DNA of 64,000 nt from GCA-2697345 sp049602715. Lineage in GTDB: Bacteria > Pseudomonadota > Alphaproteobacteria > Rhodobacterales > Rhodobacteraceae. The notes beneath the pieces were generated by a model that was given only the letters and a program-made list of their open reading frames with translations, made no database searches and had not been told where the DNA came from. The stretch is from assembly GCA_049602715.1 (NCBI GenBank), contig JBMYRX010000002.1, positions 14,680 to 78,679 of the forward strand. The letters are read 5' to 3'. Of this stretch, positions 1-9,010 are shown in pieces; the stretch's first letter is position 1, and every line of letters starts with the position of its first letter. The translations under genes were made by a program, and so were the position numbers.

Positions 1-2
1 GA

Positions 3-287
3 CTGGGCGTTTCAACTTTCTTAACTTTATTTTTAACTCCCGCACTTCTTGCATTACGTGTTTGGGTTGCCGCCGGAGTATACGCCTCAGCAAATCGTCT
101 ATTGTCCTTCGGTCTAGGTAAGAACTCAAAAAATTCTAGAGATATCGTTTTAGCCGGATTGACAAAGAATATTTCAAATCCAGTTTTATTGTGGGGCTCT
201 GAAGAAAATAATGTAGAGTCAAGCAGTAAAGGCATAACAATTTTTAAATTTGAGAGATCTAAATCATTAATTAAAAAACAAAATTAA
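3..287 (+). CDS. RND-family efflux transporter, C-terminal end (partial)
   Basis: This open frame enters from the left edge and stops at 285-287. The first translated stretch, GVSTFLTLFLTPALLALRVW, is hydrophobic and ends in the T-L-F-x-x-P-A-L pattern typical of the last transmembrane helix of RND (AcrB/MexB-type) inner-membrane pump subunits, which use the proton gradient to export drugs or other small molecules. It is followed by about 65 hydrophilic residues forming a cytoplasmic tail that is long for the family and weakly conserved in look. The match rests on one helix, so the exact subfamily cannot be given. The gene ends 24 bp before alr, so the two could share a transcript. A shorter call beginning at the internal TTG at 102 would miss the membrane helix and is not preferred. 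Confidence 0.6.
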   Translation: MGVSTFLTLFLTPALLALRVWVAAGVYASANRLLSFGLGKNSKNSRDIVLAGLTKNISNPVLLWGSEENNVESSSKGITIFKFERSKSLIKKQN

Positions 288-311
288 AAAATTCTATGAG
301 ATTATAAAAAT

Positions 312-1331
312 ATGAGTTCAGGATACTTACAAATTAATAAAACATCATTGATTAACAATTTAAAAAAATTGCAACGGCTCTCTAATGCAGAAACTGGTGC
401 TGTCGTCAAAGCTGATGCTTATGGTCTAGGAGCCTACAATATTACTAAAATATTAGCTCAAAATGGTGTTAAAACATATTTTGTTGCAATGGTAGATGAG
501 GCAAAAATAATTAGGGAGTCCTTAGGAGATTCTCCCAAAATTTATGTTTTCTCAGGTCTTTTAGAGGAGGATACTAAAAAATTTATTAATTATAATGCTA
601 GACCAATATTGAATTCGTTAGATCAGGTAGCTTTTCATAAACTAAATAGTAAAAGTCTTCCGTTTGCCATTCAAATTGAAACAGGAATAAATAGGTTGGG
701 TATAACAGCAAAGGATTGGAGTAACGACTTAGCGATCGACGCAGATTTTGTAATGAGTCATCTAGCCTGTGCTGATGAACCCGGCAATACCGAGAATCAA
801 GACCAATTAAATAAATTCATTAATATGACCTCTGAGATAAAAACTCCAAAATCGCTCTCCGCCACAGCTGGCATTCTTCTTGGGAGAAACTACCATTTTG
901 ATCTTACTCGACCGGGTATAGGGTTATACGGTGGGTTTCCATTCACCGATTCTGATCAGGTTATTTCAGTTGATTTACCGATCATTCAAACTAAATTAGT
1001 GAGTAAGGGGGAGACTATTGGATATGGGGCAAAACACACTTTTCTTAAAGACACTATTGTTGCCACAGTTTCAGCGGGGTATGCCGACGGAATATTTCGA
1101 AGACTTACCGATAATTTAGTACTTTATGACGGGAATATCCCTTGCAAATGTGTCGGAAGAATATCAATGGATTTAATAACGGTAGATATCAGCCATCTCG
1201 ATAAAACCCCCAATACTTTAAGCTTCATCGGCCCTCATCAATCAATTGATCAGGTGGCGACTCTTGCAAACACCATAGGTCACGAGGTATTAACATCTAT
1301 TGGTACAAGATATAACCGAGTTTATAAATGA
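312..1331 (+). CDS. alr: Alanine racemase
   Basis: PLP-dependent interconversion of L- and D-alanine, supplying D-Ala for peptidoglycan in the cytoplasm. The N-terminal motif AVVKADAYGLG holds the PLP lysine (K33). The barrel motif GINRLG carries R128, and the C-terminal domain has SAGYADG with the second catalytic base Y257, followed by GRISMD. All expected catalytic elements are present. At 339 residues it is slightly shorter than the usual 355-375, without a visible gap in the core. The ATG start at 312 lies 24 bp after the RND gene. The stop overlaps the mlaE start by 4 bp (ATGA), so translation of the two is probably coupled. Confidence 0.95.
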   Translation: MSSGYLQINKTSLINNLKKLQRLSNAETGAVVKADAYGLGAYNITKILAQNGVKTYFVAMVDEAKIIRESLGDSPKIYVFSGLLEEDTKKFINYNARPILNSLDQVAFHKLNSKSLPFAIQIETGINRLGITAKDWSNDLAIDADFVMSHLACADEPGNTENQDQLNKFINMTSEIKTPKSLSATAGILLGRNYHFDLTRPGIGLYGGFPFTDSDQVISVDLPIIQTKLVSKGETIGYGAKHTFLKDTIVATVSAGYADGIFRRLTDNLVLYDGNIPCKCVGRISMDLITVDISHLDKTPNTLSFIGPHQSIDQVATLANTIGHEVLTSIGTRYNRVYK

Positions 1332-2101
1332 CAATGTTGCGTAATATTGGAAGTATAACGATAATACTATTGACAAATATTGGTAGACTTTTTCTTTTGT
1401 TAATAGAGATAGTAAGTAAGTTTTATACTCGTCCTTTTTACTTTTCAGAGCTATTTAGATCAATCATAAACATAGGATATTTCTCTTTACCCGTGGTTGG
1501 CCTTACAGCATTATTTACTGGCGGCGCTCTTGCGTTACAAATATTTTCCGGTGGATCAAGGTTTAATGCTGAGGCAGTGGTTCCACAGATAGTAGCAATA
1601 GGTATCGTCCGAGAACTTGGGCCCGTATTAGTTGGTTTAATGATCGCAGCCAGAGTTACGTCTTCTATTGCAGCCGAAATTGCGACCATGAAGGTTACAG
1701 AACAAATTGATGCCCTAAAGACATTATCAACTGACCCAACAAAATATCTAATTATCCCAAAAGTATTCGCTAGCATATTGGTTTTGCCACTGCTTGTTAT
1801 AGTAGGTAACATAATAGGTATTTTAGGTGGATATATTGTATCGATACGCGTATTGGGTTTTAGTTCAACCAACTACATACAAAGCACTATAAATTTCTTA
1901 GAACTTTCTGATATAAGTATTAGTTTAATAAAAGCAGCGGTTTTTGGAGGAATTGCTTCTATTATGGGTTGTTATTTTGGAGTTAATTCAGATCGTGGAG
2001 CCAAAGGCGTTGGAGAGGCAACACGTAAATCAGTCGAGACAGCGGCTATTATTATTTTAGCAGCCAATTTTATTTTAACTGGGGTACTGTTTACAAAATG
2101 A
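1328..2101 (+). CDS. mlaE: MlaE-family phospholipid transport permease
   Basis: Inner-membrane permease of an Mla-type ABC system that moves phospholipids between inner and outer membranes to keep outer-membrane lipid asymmetry. The 257-residue protein has the family's usual size and about five to six hydrophobic segments. It carries typical MlaE stretches: FTGGALALQ (roughly residues 63-71), VVPQIVAIGIVRELGPVLVG (about 84-103) and RVTSSIAAEIATMKVTEQIDAL (about 108-129). The start overlaps alr by 4 bp and the end overlaps mlaF by 4 bp, giving an alr-mlaE-mlaF unit. No mlaD, mlaC or mlaB follows, so the periplasmic MCE partner must be encoded elsewhere. The family assignment is firm; the direction of transport is not decided by sequence. 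Confidence 0.92.
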   Translation: MTMLRNIGSITIILLTNIGRLFLLLIEIVSKFYTRPFYFSELFRSIINIGYFSLPVVGLTALFTGGALALQIFSGGSRFNAEAVVPQIVAIGIVRELGPVLVGLMIAARVTSSIAAEIATMKVTEQIDALKTLSTDPTKYLIIPKVFASILVLPLLVIVGNIIGILGGYIVSIRVLGFSSTNYIQSTINFLELSDISISLIKAAVFGGIASIMGCYFGVNSDRGAKGVGEATRKSVETAAIIILAANFILTGVLFTK

Positions 2102-2844
2102 TAAAGCTTCAAAATGTCAAAAAATCATTTGGCTCATTACAAATTTTAGATGGTGTTAATTTAAGCGTTGAGCGAGGCGAAAGTCTAGTAATCATTGGAA
2201 AATCGGGAACTGGAAAGTCTGTTCTACTAAAATGTATAATAGGATTGGAAATTCATGATTCTGGACAAATCTCAATTAATGGAAAAAACAATAAAAAAAA
2301 TAAAGATACTTTCTTTTATGATCAGTTTGGTATGCTTTTTCAGGGTGGAGCATTATTCGACAGCTTGACAATTTGGGAAAATATATCGTTTAGGCTTTTA
2401 CAACGTATTAAACCAATCTCAAATGATGAGGCTAAAGAAAATGCAGCTGAAAAATTAAAATTAGTTGGTTTAAGTCCTGAAATTATTTATCAGTATCCAT
2501 CTGAACTATCAGGGGGTATGCAGAAAAGAGTAGCTTTAGCGAGAGCAATAGCTGGAAATCCAGATATCATTTTTTTTGATGAACCAACTACGGGGTTAGA
2601 CCCTGTAATGGGAAATATTATAAATAAACTAATACGCAATATAGTCGATAAAATGGGAGTTACTGCTGTAACAATAACTCATGACATTAATTCTACAAGA
2701 ATTATAGGTGATAAGGTTGCTTTACTAGAGTGTGGAAAAATTCATTGGATTGGCAATATAAATGATTTGGACAACTCAGAAAATGAAATGGTAGACCAAT
2801 TTATAAATGGACGTCCAGATGGTCCAATATCAAATAACTATTGA
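2098..2844 (+). CDS. mlaF: MlaF-family phospholipid ABC transporter ATPase
   Basis: Cytoplasmic ATPase partner of MlaE. The 248 residues contain Walker A (GKSGTGKS, around residues 38-45), a Q-loop region (FGMLFQGGALFDSLT), the ABC signature LSGGMQKR, Walker B with FFDEPTTGLDP, and the switch histidine in TITHD. The FQGGALFDSLT segment is characteristic of MlaF/Ttg2A rather than of nutrient importers. The ATG overlaps the mlaE stop by 4 bp. The stop codon (TGA, 2842-2844) sits inside a strong terminator hairpin, so this gene ends its transcription unit and radA needs its own promoter. Confidence 0.93.
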   Translation: MIKLQNVKKSFGSLQILDGVNLSVERGESLVIIGKSGTGKSVLLKCIIGLEIHDSGQISINGKNNKKNKDTFFYDQFGMLFQGGALFDSLTIWENISFRLLQRIKPISNDEAKENAAEKLKLVGLSPEIIYQYPSELSGGMQKRVALARAIAGNPDIIFFDEPTTGLDPVMGNIINKLIRNIVDKMGVTAVTITHDINSTRIIGDKVALLECGKIHWIGNINDLDNSENEMVDQFINGRPDGPISNNY

Positions 2845-2860
2845 TAATAGTTATTTTTTT
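2832..2860 (+). terminator. Rho-independent terminator overlapping the mlaF stop codon
   Basis: AAATAACTAT (2832-2841) pairs with ATAGTTATTT (2847-2856) around a 5-nt loop. The right arm runs directly into a T tract ending at 2860. The mlaF TGA begins at the end of the left arm, so coding sequence and terminator share bases. The stem is AT-rich but perfect over 10 bp. Confidence 0.75.
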
Positions 2861-2916
2861 AATCTTTTTTAAGGAAAAGAACTTGCTGTGAGTTAAACCT
2901 CTGGTAAAATATTTTT

Positions 2917-4278
2917 ATGGTCAGTCAAAATTTATTTGTATGCAGTAAATGCAATGCAACCTCTAGCAAATGGGCTGGACAATGTGATGTTTGCAAATCT
3001 TGGAACACTATAGCAAAAGAAGAACCTCTTTCTCAAGGCCCTAAAAAATTAACGTTAGGAGGAGTAAGGGGCGATATTCTAGAGTTCTCCACGTTGACTT
3101 CGAAAGATACGCCACCTGATAGAACTTTATCAGGTGTTAAAGAACTCGATCGTACTCTTGGGGGTGGTCTGGTCCAGTCGTCAGCAATACTAGTTGGTGG
3201 AGATCCCGGTATTGGCAAATCAACTCTTCTTCTTCAAGCAGCGGCTCGATTTTCTCGCTTAGGATTAGATGTTGTTTATATATCGGGTGAAGAGGCAGTT
3301 GATCAAATACGGTTAAGGGCAAGACGACTCAATCTTCAAGACAGCCCAGTAAAGTTAGCAGCTGAAACGAATTTAAGGAATATTCTAACTACCCTTGACT
3401 CGGTAAGGCCAAATTTGGCGATAATAGACTCTATTCAAACTATTTGGTCAGACAATGTTGAAAGTGCTCCTGGATCTGTATCTCAAGTTAGGATTGCTTC
3501 ACACGAGTTAATCTCTTTTGCAAAAACAAGAAATACTTCTATTATTTTGGTAGGGCACGTAACAAAAGATGGCCAGCTCGCTGGTCCAAGAGTAGTAGAA
3601 CATATGGTAGATACTGTTTTATACTTTGAAGGCGAACAGAACCATAATTTTAGAATTCTCCGTGCAGTCAAAAATCGTTTTGGGGCTACCGACGAGATCG
3701 GGGTATTTGAAATGACCAGTCGGGGTTTAATTGAAATTTCTAATCCATCTGCAATGTTTATCGGCGACAGAGAAAAGGCCAGCCCCGGCTCTGCTATTTT
3801 TGCAGGAGTGGAAGGAACACGAACAGTGCTGTCAGAAATTCAAGCATTGGTTTCTCCAACCCCTAATTCACAAGCAAGAAGAACCGTTGTTGGAATAGAT
3901 AGTGGGCGTCTAGCAACCATCTTGGCAGTACTGGAGTCGCATTGTAATATTAAGTTCTCAACCCATGATGTATATCTTAATGTTGCAGGAGGGCTTCGGG
4001 TGACTGAACCAGCCGCAGACTTAGCTATAGCTGCGGCATTAATATCTTCTCGGGCAGGATTGCCTTTGCCTATGAATACTATAATCTTTGGAGAAATTAG
4101 TCTATCAGGCTCTCTTCGATCAGTTACTCAAACAGAAAACCGGTTAAGGGAGGCTAAAAAGCTAGGTTTCGATTCTGCAATAATAGCAAACGGTAAAGAG
4201 CGTCATCAAAAATTAGGAGTTGATTTGAAACAATTTGATGATTTAAATAGCTTGGTTAACAAACTTTCGTTAAAATAA
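2917..4278 (+). CDS. radA: DNA repair protein RadA
   Basis: RecA-like ATPase and branch-migration helicase that acts with RecA in recombinational repair. The domains are in the expected order. An N-terminal four-cysteine zinc finger (C9, C12, C23, C26) comes first, followed by a RecA-like core with Walker A GGDPGIGKS (residues 94-102, K101). The RadA-specific KNRFG motif is at 252-256, and a C-terminal Lon-protease-like domain spans roughly 285-450. The 453 residues are full length. It lies 72 bp beyond the mlaF terminator and 17 bp before cvpA. The alr-mlaEF-radA-cvpA-purF order is one I associate with Rhodobacterales and relatives, which supports the taxonomic placement. Confidence 0.97.
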   Translation: MVSQNLFVCSKCNATSSKWAGQCDVCKSWNTIAKEEPLSQGPKKLTLGGVRGDILEFSTLTSKDTPPDRTLSGVKELDRTLGGGLVQSSAILVGGDPGIGKSTLLLQAAARFSRLGLDVVYISGEEAVDQIRLRARRLNLQDSPVKLAAETNLRNILTTLDSVRPNLAIIDSIQTIWSDNVESAPGSVSQVRIASHELISFAKTRNTSIILVGHVTKDGQLAGPRVVEHMVDTVLYFEGEQNHNFRILRAVKNRFGATDEIGVFEMTSRGLIEISNPSAMFIGDREKASPGSAIFAGVEGTRTVLSEIQALVSPTPNSQARRTVVGIDSGRLATILAVLESHCNIKFSTHDVYLNVAGGLRVTEPAADLAIAAALISSRAGLPLPMNTIIFGEISLSGSLRSVTQTENRLREAKKLGFDSAIIANGKERHQKLGVDLKQFDDLNSLVNKLSLK

Positions 4279-4295
4279 AAATGGTTAGAAAATAA

Positions 4296-4850
4296 ATGGA
4301 TGGACTTACTATAATTGACGGAGCTGCTTTAGCAGTGGTTTTATTGTCAGGAGTTCTGGCTTACGCTCGGGGATTTCTAAGGGAGATTTTAGCCATATCT
4401 GGTTGGATCATTTCCATTGTAATTTCCTTTATATTCGCTCCAGCTGGTGTGCCTTTAGTCTCAGAAATACCTTATTTGAATAAAATAGTTAGTGGATGTG
4501 AGGCAACAACAATTATATCATTTGCGTTAATCTTAGCTATTTCTGTATTAGTTTGCTCAATATTCACCCCTCTACTGTCTAATGTTGTAAAACGATCTAT
4601 GCTTAATACTTTTGATCAAAGTCTTGGTTTTTTATTTGGAGCAATCCGAGGAGTCATTTTAGTCTTAGTTTTAGTGATAGTTTATAATCAAGTAGCCTTA
4701 GACACAGAGTATAAAATCGTAAATAATAGTTTAGTTTATAAATCAGTCTTCGGTATTTCATCAAATATTGAGGCAATGTTACCTAACAATATTCCCGATT
4801 GGTTAATAGATAACTATGACGGCTTAGTCTCCAGCTGTGATCTAAACTAA
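4296..4850 (+). CDS. cvpA: CvpA family membrane protein
   Basis: Inner-membrane protein of the CvpA family, named for colicin V production in E. coli and commonly found just upstream of purF. The 184 residues have about four hydrophobic helices, near residues 7-25, 31-49, 70-92 and 107-128. The family signature between the first two helices is visible as AYARGFLREILAISGWI. The central GAIRG segment is also typical. It follows radA by 17 bp and precedes purF by about 100 bp. The family's biochemical role is still poorly defined, so nothing more specific is claimed. Confidence 0.9.
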   Translation: MDGLTIIDGAALAVVLLSGVLAYARGFLREILAISGWIISIVISFIFAPAGVPLVSEIPYLNKIVSGCEATTIISFALILAISVLVCSIFTPLLSNVVKRSMLNTFDQSLGFLFGAIRGVILVLVLVIVYNQVALDTEYKIVNNSLVYKSVFGISSNIEAMLPNNIPDWLIDNYDGLVSSCDLN

Positions 4851-4950
4851 TGAAATATAACTTAAACAAATACTTAAATACGTGACTCTTTTTCGGTTAC
4901 CTCTTAAATGTAGTGTAATATTGAAGAGTAGATTCGAGGTATGTTAAAGA

Positions 4951-6342
4951 ATGTGTGGTATATTTGGTATATTTGATCACGAGAACGCTGCAGCTTTAGT
5001 CACTCTAGGATTACACTCCTTACAGCATAGAGGACAGGAAGGTGCCGGTATAGTTACTACGGATGGAAATAAATTCCATGGCGTAAGACGACCACGATTA
5101 GTTAGTGAGCATTTCAACAGTCCAGAAATTGTAAACAAGCTGGTTGGTAAAAGTGCTATTGGCCACGTTAGATATAGTACTACAGGTGCGTCGATAACAG
5201 AAAATATTCAACCTCTATTTGCAGAACTTTTCCGTGGAGGGTTCGCTATTGCTCATAATGGAAACCTAACAAATGCGAAAAAATTAAAAAATGATCTTGT
5301 AAAATCTGGTGCCATTTTTCAGACAACCTCTGATACTGAGGCAATTTTACACCTAGTGTCACGAAGTAATGCTGAAAGTGTCGTTGAAAAGGTAATTGAC
5401 TCACTCGCAAGCATACAGGGTGCATACGCTCTAACAATTATGACAAAAAAGAAATTGATTGGTGTTCGAGACCCCTTTGGAATTCGTCCACTAGTATTAG
5501 GGGATTTAGATGGATCACCAATTCTTACCTCTGAAACCTGCGCATTAGATATGGTCGGTGCAAAATATGTGAGGGATGTTTCTCCCGGTGAATTGATAGT
5601 AATTGATGAAAATGGTATAAAAAGTATTCAATATGATAATAGTAAAATCGAAAGACAATGTGTATTCGAGAGAATATACTTTGCTCGTCCAGACAGCGTA
5701 GTTAAAGGTAAAACTGTTTACACATATCGAAAAAATTTGGGTCATCAAATGGCCAAAGAATGGACAAAATGTGATAATTCTCCTTTCAGTAAAGGTATTG
5801 AAAACACCGTTGTTGTTCCAATTCCAGACAGTGGTGTTCCTGCAGCTTTAGGGTTTTCTCAATATACTAAATGTGATTACGAACTAGGAATTATTAGGAA
5901 TCACTATGTAGGAAGGTCTTTTATTGAGCCCTTACAAAGTCTTAGACAGAATACTGTAAAATTAAAACACAGTATTAATAAATCTGCAGTAAAAGGAAAA
6001 AAGGTAATACTCGTTGACGACTCGTTGGTTAGAGGAACGACTGCAAAACAGATAGTAGATATGGTGTTCGAGGCTGGAGCAACCGAGGTTCATATTGGTA
6101 TCGCTTGTCCTCCAGTAAAGTACCCTGACTTTTATGGAATAGATACACCTAACCAAGCTGAATTGATTGCAGCAAAATATTCTGAAAAAGAGACAGAAAA
6201 CATTATAGGCGCTACCTCAATATTTTTCCTCAGCATTGAGGGAACATATAAAGCAATGGGATATAAAAGTAGAAATAGTGAAAATCCACAATTGACAGAT
6301 CATTGTTTTACTAACGAGTATCCGATTCAACCAGATATCTGA
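4951..6342 (+). CDS. purF: Amidophosphoribosyltransferase
   Basis: First committed step of purine synthesis: PRPP plus glutamine gives 5-phosphoribosylamine. The protein starts MCGIFGIF, so removal of Met exposes the Cys2 nucleophile of the Ntn glutaminase domain without a propeptide. R74 in GHVRYSTTG and N103-G104 in AHNGN complete the glutamine site. The C-terminal phosphoribosyltransferase domain has the PRPP loop VILVDDSLVRGTT (around residues 354-366). The 463 residues are a little shorter than E. coli PurF but lack no core motif. It follows cvpA as in many Proteobacteria. Regulation cannot be read from the 100-bp upstream gap, where I see no clear operator. Confidence 0.97.
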   Translation: MCGIFGIFDHENAAALVTLGLHSLQHRGQEGAGIVTTDGNKFHGVRRPRLVSEHFNSPEIVNKLVGKSAIGHVRYSTTGASITENIQPLFAELFRGGFAIAHNGNLTNAKKLKNDLVKSGAIFQTTSDTEAILHLVSRSNAESVVEKVIDSLASIQGAYALTIMTKKKLIGVRDPFGIRPLVLGDLDGSPILTSETCALDMVGAKYVRDVSPGELIVIDENGIKSIQYDNSKIERQCVFERIYFARPDSVVKGKTVYTYRKNLGHQMAKEWTKCDNSPFSKGIENTVVVPIPDSGVPAALGFSQYTKCDYELGIIRNHYVGRSFIEPLQSLRQNTVKLKHSINKSAVKGKKVILVDDSLVRGTTAKQIVDMVFEAGATEVHIGIACPPVKYPDFYGIDTPNQAELIAAKYSEKETENIIGATSIFFLSIEGTYKAMGYKSRNSENPQLTDHCFTNEYPIQPDI

Positions 6343-6373
6343 TAATAGTTTTATTTAACATTACGCTCTTTTT

Positions 6374-6410
6374 ATCCCCTACGGAAAAAGGTAGTGAGAA
6401 GGGATTTTAT
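6374..6410 (+). terminator. Possible purF terminator (imperfect hairpin)
   Basis: ATCCC (6374-6378) can pair with GGGAT (6401-6405), and CTAC (6379-6382) with GTAG (6391-6394). A 6-nt bulge lies on the 3' side and a T-rich run follows. It lies about 30 bp after the purF stop. The bulge makes this weak. Confidence 0.3.
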
Positions 6411-6474
6411 AATAAAACATTAAACTATAAATATAATATTATTATTTAAAACAACGATTTAGGAAGAGTTCTGA

Positions 6475-7131
6475 ATGGACAAAGAAAAAATTGCATTAAT
6501 AACTGGAGCTTCTCGAGGTCTAGGAGCAGCCATGAGTGAGGCATTAGCCTCCAATGGTTTTCACACAATTTTGGTTGCAAGGACAGTTGGAGCATTAGAA
6601 CAACTATATGACAACATTATCAAAAACGAGGGGACTGCATCTATATTGCCACTAGATATAACGGATGAAACTGCAATTAAACAAAGTTGTCTATCTATTT
6701 ATAAGCGTTGGGAAAAAATAGATTATTGGATTCATACAGCTATTTTAGCTCCGGCATTGTCTCCCGTAGATCACATTGATCCTGTCGAACTAAGAAAGTC
6801 ATTAGAAGTCAACATCATATCAACGTCCATGTTAATAACAAATCTTGGTCCTTTATTGAAAAATTCTTCAAAAAGTAAAGCTATTTTTTTTGATGATCCA
6901 ACTGTATTCAAAAAATATCATACTCCATATTGTATAGGTAAGTTAGCTCAGCTTGATCTTGTTAAAAAATGGCGAGACGAGAACTCAGATAAGAGCCTTG
7001 AAATTATAATAGAAACACCAACCCCAATGGCAACAGCTACCCGAGCGAAGTTTTATCCAGGAGAAGACAAGAAGGCGCTCTCTACCACAATGCAACAAGC
7101 CAGTGAAATCGTTTCTCGTATAATAAAATAA
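6475..7131 (+). CDS. SDR-family NAD(P)-dependent oxidoreductase
   Basis: Short-chain dehydrogenase/reductase of unknown substrate. The N-terminal TGASRGLG (residues 10-17) is the dinucleotide-binding glycine motif, and YCIGK gives the Y-x-x-x-K catalytic pair. The usual catalytic serine is not evident: the strand normally reading VxxSS reads IFFDDP. I recall the same FFDDP pattern from a proteobacterial SDR subgroup, so it may be a family trait rather than damage. The 218 residues are short for the family (about 245), with the C-terminal substrate lid reduced. It sits 132 bp after purF on the same strand and faces the Atm1 exporter tail-to-tail with only 9 bp between them. Confidence 0.8.
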   Translation: MDKEKIALITGASRGLGAAMSEALASNGFHTILVARTVGALEQLYDNIIKNEGTASILPLDITDETAIKQSCLSIYKRWEKIDYWIHTAILAPALSPVDHIDPVELRKSLEVNIISTSMLITNLGPLLKNSSKSKAIFFDDPTVFKKYHTPYCIGKLAQLDLVKKWRDENSDKSLEIIIETPTPMATATRAKFYPGEDKKALSTTMQQASEIVSRIIK

Positions 7132-7140
7132 GAAGTTGTC

Positions 7141-8934
7141 TTAACCGGAAATTCTGTTTTCTCGAGATTGTTTTGACCACATAGCAGCGTAATTTCCATT
7201 TAACCTTATAAGTTCTTTATGTGTTCCCCTTTCTATTATTTCTCCATTATCTAAAACTATAATTAAATTTGCTCTAAAGATTGTTGAAAGCCGATGAGCA
7301 ATTATGATGGTTGTCTTTTCAGAACCATAATTAAGAAAACTGCTTTGCACTTCATTTTCTGTGAGAGTATCTAAAGCCGATGTTGCCTCATCTAAGATCA
7401 TTAATGGTGGGTTTTTTAATAAAGTACGAGCTATACCAATCCTTTGTTTTTCTCCACCAGAGAGTTTTAATCCTCGTTCACCAACTGGTGTATCATAACC
7501 ATACGGAAGCGACATTATAAAATCATGCATATTGACTGATTTAGCAACCTTCTCCACATCGGCACTTGTAGCGTTAGATTTCCCATAAGCAAAATTATAA
7601 AAAATACTATCATTAAAAAGTACAATATCCTGAGGAACCATTCCCACACTACTACGTAAGCTTTTTTGAGTTATATTAGATATACTTTGGCCATCGATAA
7701 ATATATCACCTTCAGTTAAATCATAAAAACGGAATAATAACCTTGCTATTGTAGACTTTCCTGACCCTGATTGACCTACGATACCTAGTGTTTCACCCTT
7801 TTTCACACTGAAAGAAATATTATTTAGGATTTGTCGTTCTTTTTCATAATTAAAGCAAACATTTTTAAACTCAATAACTCCTTCTGTAACTACTAGGTCC
7901 TTTGCTTTAGGATTATCTAAAACCTCAATTTGATGCTCCAAAAGTTGAAACATTTCAGACATATCCACTATCGATTGTCTTATTTCTCTGTAAATTGTAC
8001 CTAAAAAATTAAGAGGCATTGTTATTTGCAACATATAAGCATTTACCATGACAAAATCTCCTACGGTCATTTTACCGTTGGAAACGCCTAATACAGCTAA
8101 AAGCATTACTGACATTAAACCCAAGCTAATAAATAGCGATTGACCAAAATTTAAAAAAGAGAGTGAGTATAAAGTCTTTAAAGAAGCTTGCTCAAATCTC
8201 TTAATTGCAGATCCATACCTACTTATCTCTCGATCTTCCGCAGAAAAATATTTGACTGTTTCGTAATTTAATAAGCTATCTACTGCTTTTTGATTAGCGT
8301 CCGTATCCTGCTCGTTCATTACTTTTCTTATTTTTACCCGCCATTCAGTAACGCAAAAAGTAAAGACAATATATACAAGAATTGTTGCTAGAACAATTAC
8401 AAGAAATCTAACATCAAAAACAAAATATAAAATTATCAATGTCATTAATAATTCAAGGAAAAGTGGTACGATTGAGAAAAGGAGAAATCTAAGTAGAAAT
8501 TCTACTCCCTTAACCCCTCTTTCGATCACTCTACTCAACGCACCTGTTTTTCGAGACAAATGGTAACTTAGTGATAGAGTGTGCAGATGAGTAAATGTCT
8601 CTAGAGCTAATTGTCTTAGCGCACGTTGCCCGACAGGAGCAAATGCGACATCACGTAATTGCTGAAACCCAACATTCATCAATTTTGCAATCGCGTAAAT
8701 AACGGTTAAGCTTATTGCGCCTAACCCAAAAATTACTCCTGGGTTATCTAAATCATTAGCTAATATATCTACCGCTTCTTTATAAAAAAAAGGTACTGCA
8801 ACACCAATAAGTTTGGCAGTCACCAGAAAAAAAAGTGCGGTAATGACGCGTCTTTTTATTCTCGAATTACCCGCAGGCCAAAGGTACGGTAATACATAAC
8901 TTATTATTCTAACTGAATGTGACAGGTTTTGCAT
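7141..8934 (-). CDS. Atm1-type ABC exporter (fused permease and ATPase)
   Basis: Half-size ABC exporter of the Atm1/HMT family. In characterised members it exports glutathione conjugates or persulfides and is linked to Fe-S homeostasis and heavy-metal tolerance. The first 310 residues form a six-helix transmembrane domain. The stretch AVDSLLNYETVKYF (about 217-230) is a hallmark of the Atm1 group. The ATPase domain follows with GQSGSGKST, LSGGEKQR and MILDEATSALD. The 597 residues are complete. It is transcribed toward purF, convergent with the SDR. The LysM gene lies upstream on the same strand after a 76-bp gap. The specific substrate is inference from the family. Confidence 0.9.
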   Translation of the reverse strand: MQNLSHSVRIISYVLPYLWPAGNSRIKRRVITALFFLVTAKLIGVAVPFFYKEAVDILANDLDNPGVIFGLGAISLTVIYAIAKLMNVGFQQLRDVAFAPVGQRALRQLALETFTHLHTLSLSYHLSRKTGALSRVIERGVKGVEFLLRFLLFSIVPLFLELLMTLIILYFVFDVRFLVIVLATILVYIVFTFCVTEWRVKIRKVMNEQDTDANQKAVDSLLNYETVKYFSAEDREISRYGSAIKRFEQASLKTLYSLSFLNFGQSLFISLGLMSVMLLAVLGVSNGKMTVGDFVMVNAYMLQITMPLNFLGTIYREIRQSIVDMSEMFQLLEHQIEVLDNPKAKDLVVTEGVIEFKNVCFNYEKERQILNNISFSVKKGETLGIVGQSGSGKSTIARLLFRFYDLTEGDIFIDGQSISNITQKSLRSSVGMVPQDIVLFNDSIFYNFAYGKSNATSADVEKVAKSVNMHDFIMSLPYGYDTPVGERGLKLSGGEKQRIGIARTLLKNPPLMILDEATSALDTLTENEVQSSFLNYGSEKTTIIIAHRLSTIFRANLIIVLDNGEIIERGTHKELIRLNGNYAAMWSKQSRENRISG

Positions 8935-9010
8935 CTCTCGGCAAAAATCTCCAATATAACTAACTTAGATAAAAGCTGATTGTAAAAATTCTTAAAAAAT
9001 ATTCTTTTAA

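Noticed and set aside
1438..1872. 144-residue minus-strand frame opposite mlaE
   Set aside because: Shadow of a hydrophobic coding sequence; mlaE is certain by motif and by its overlaps with alr and mlaF.
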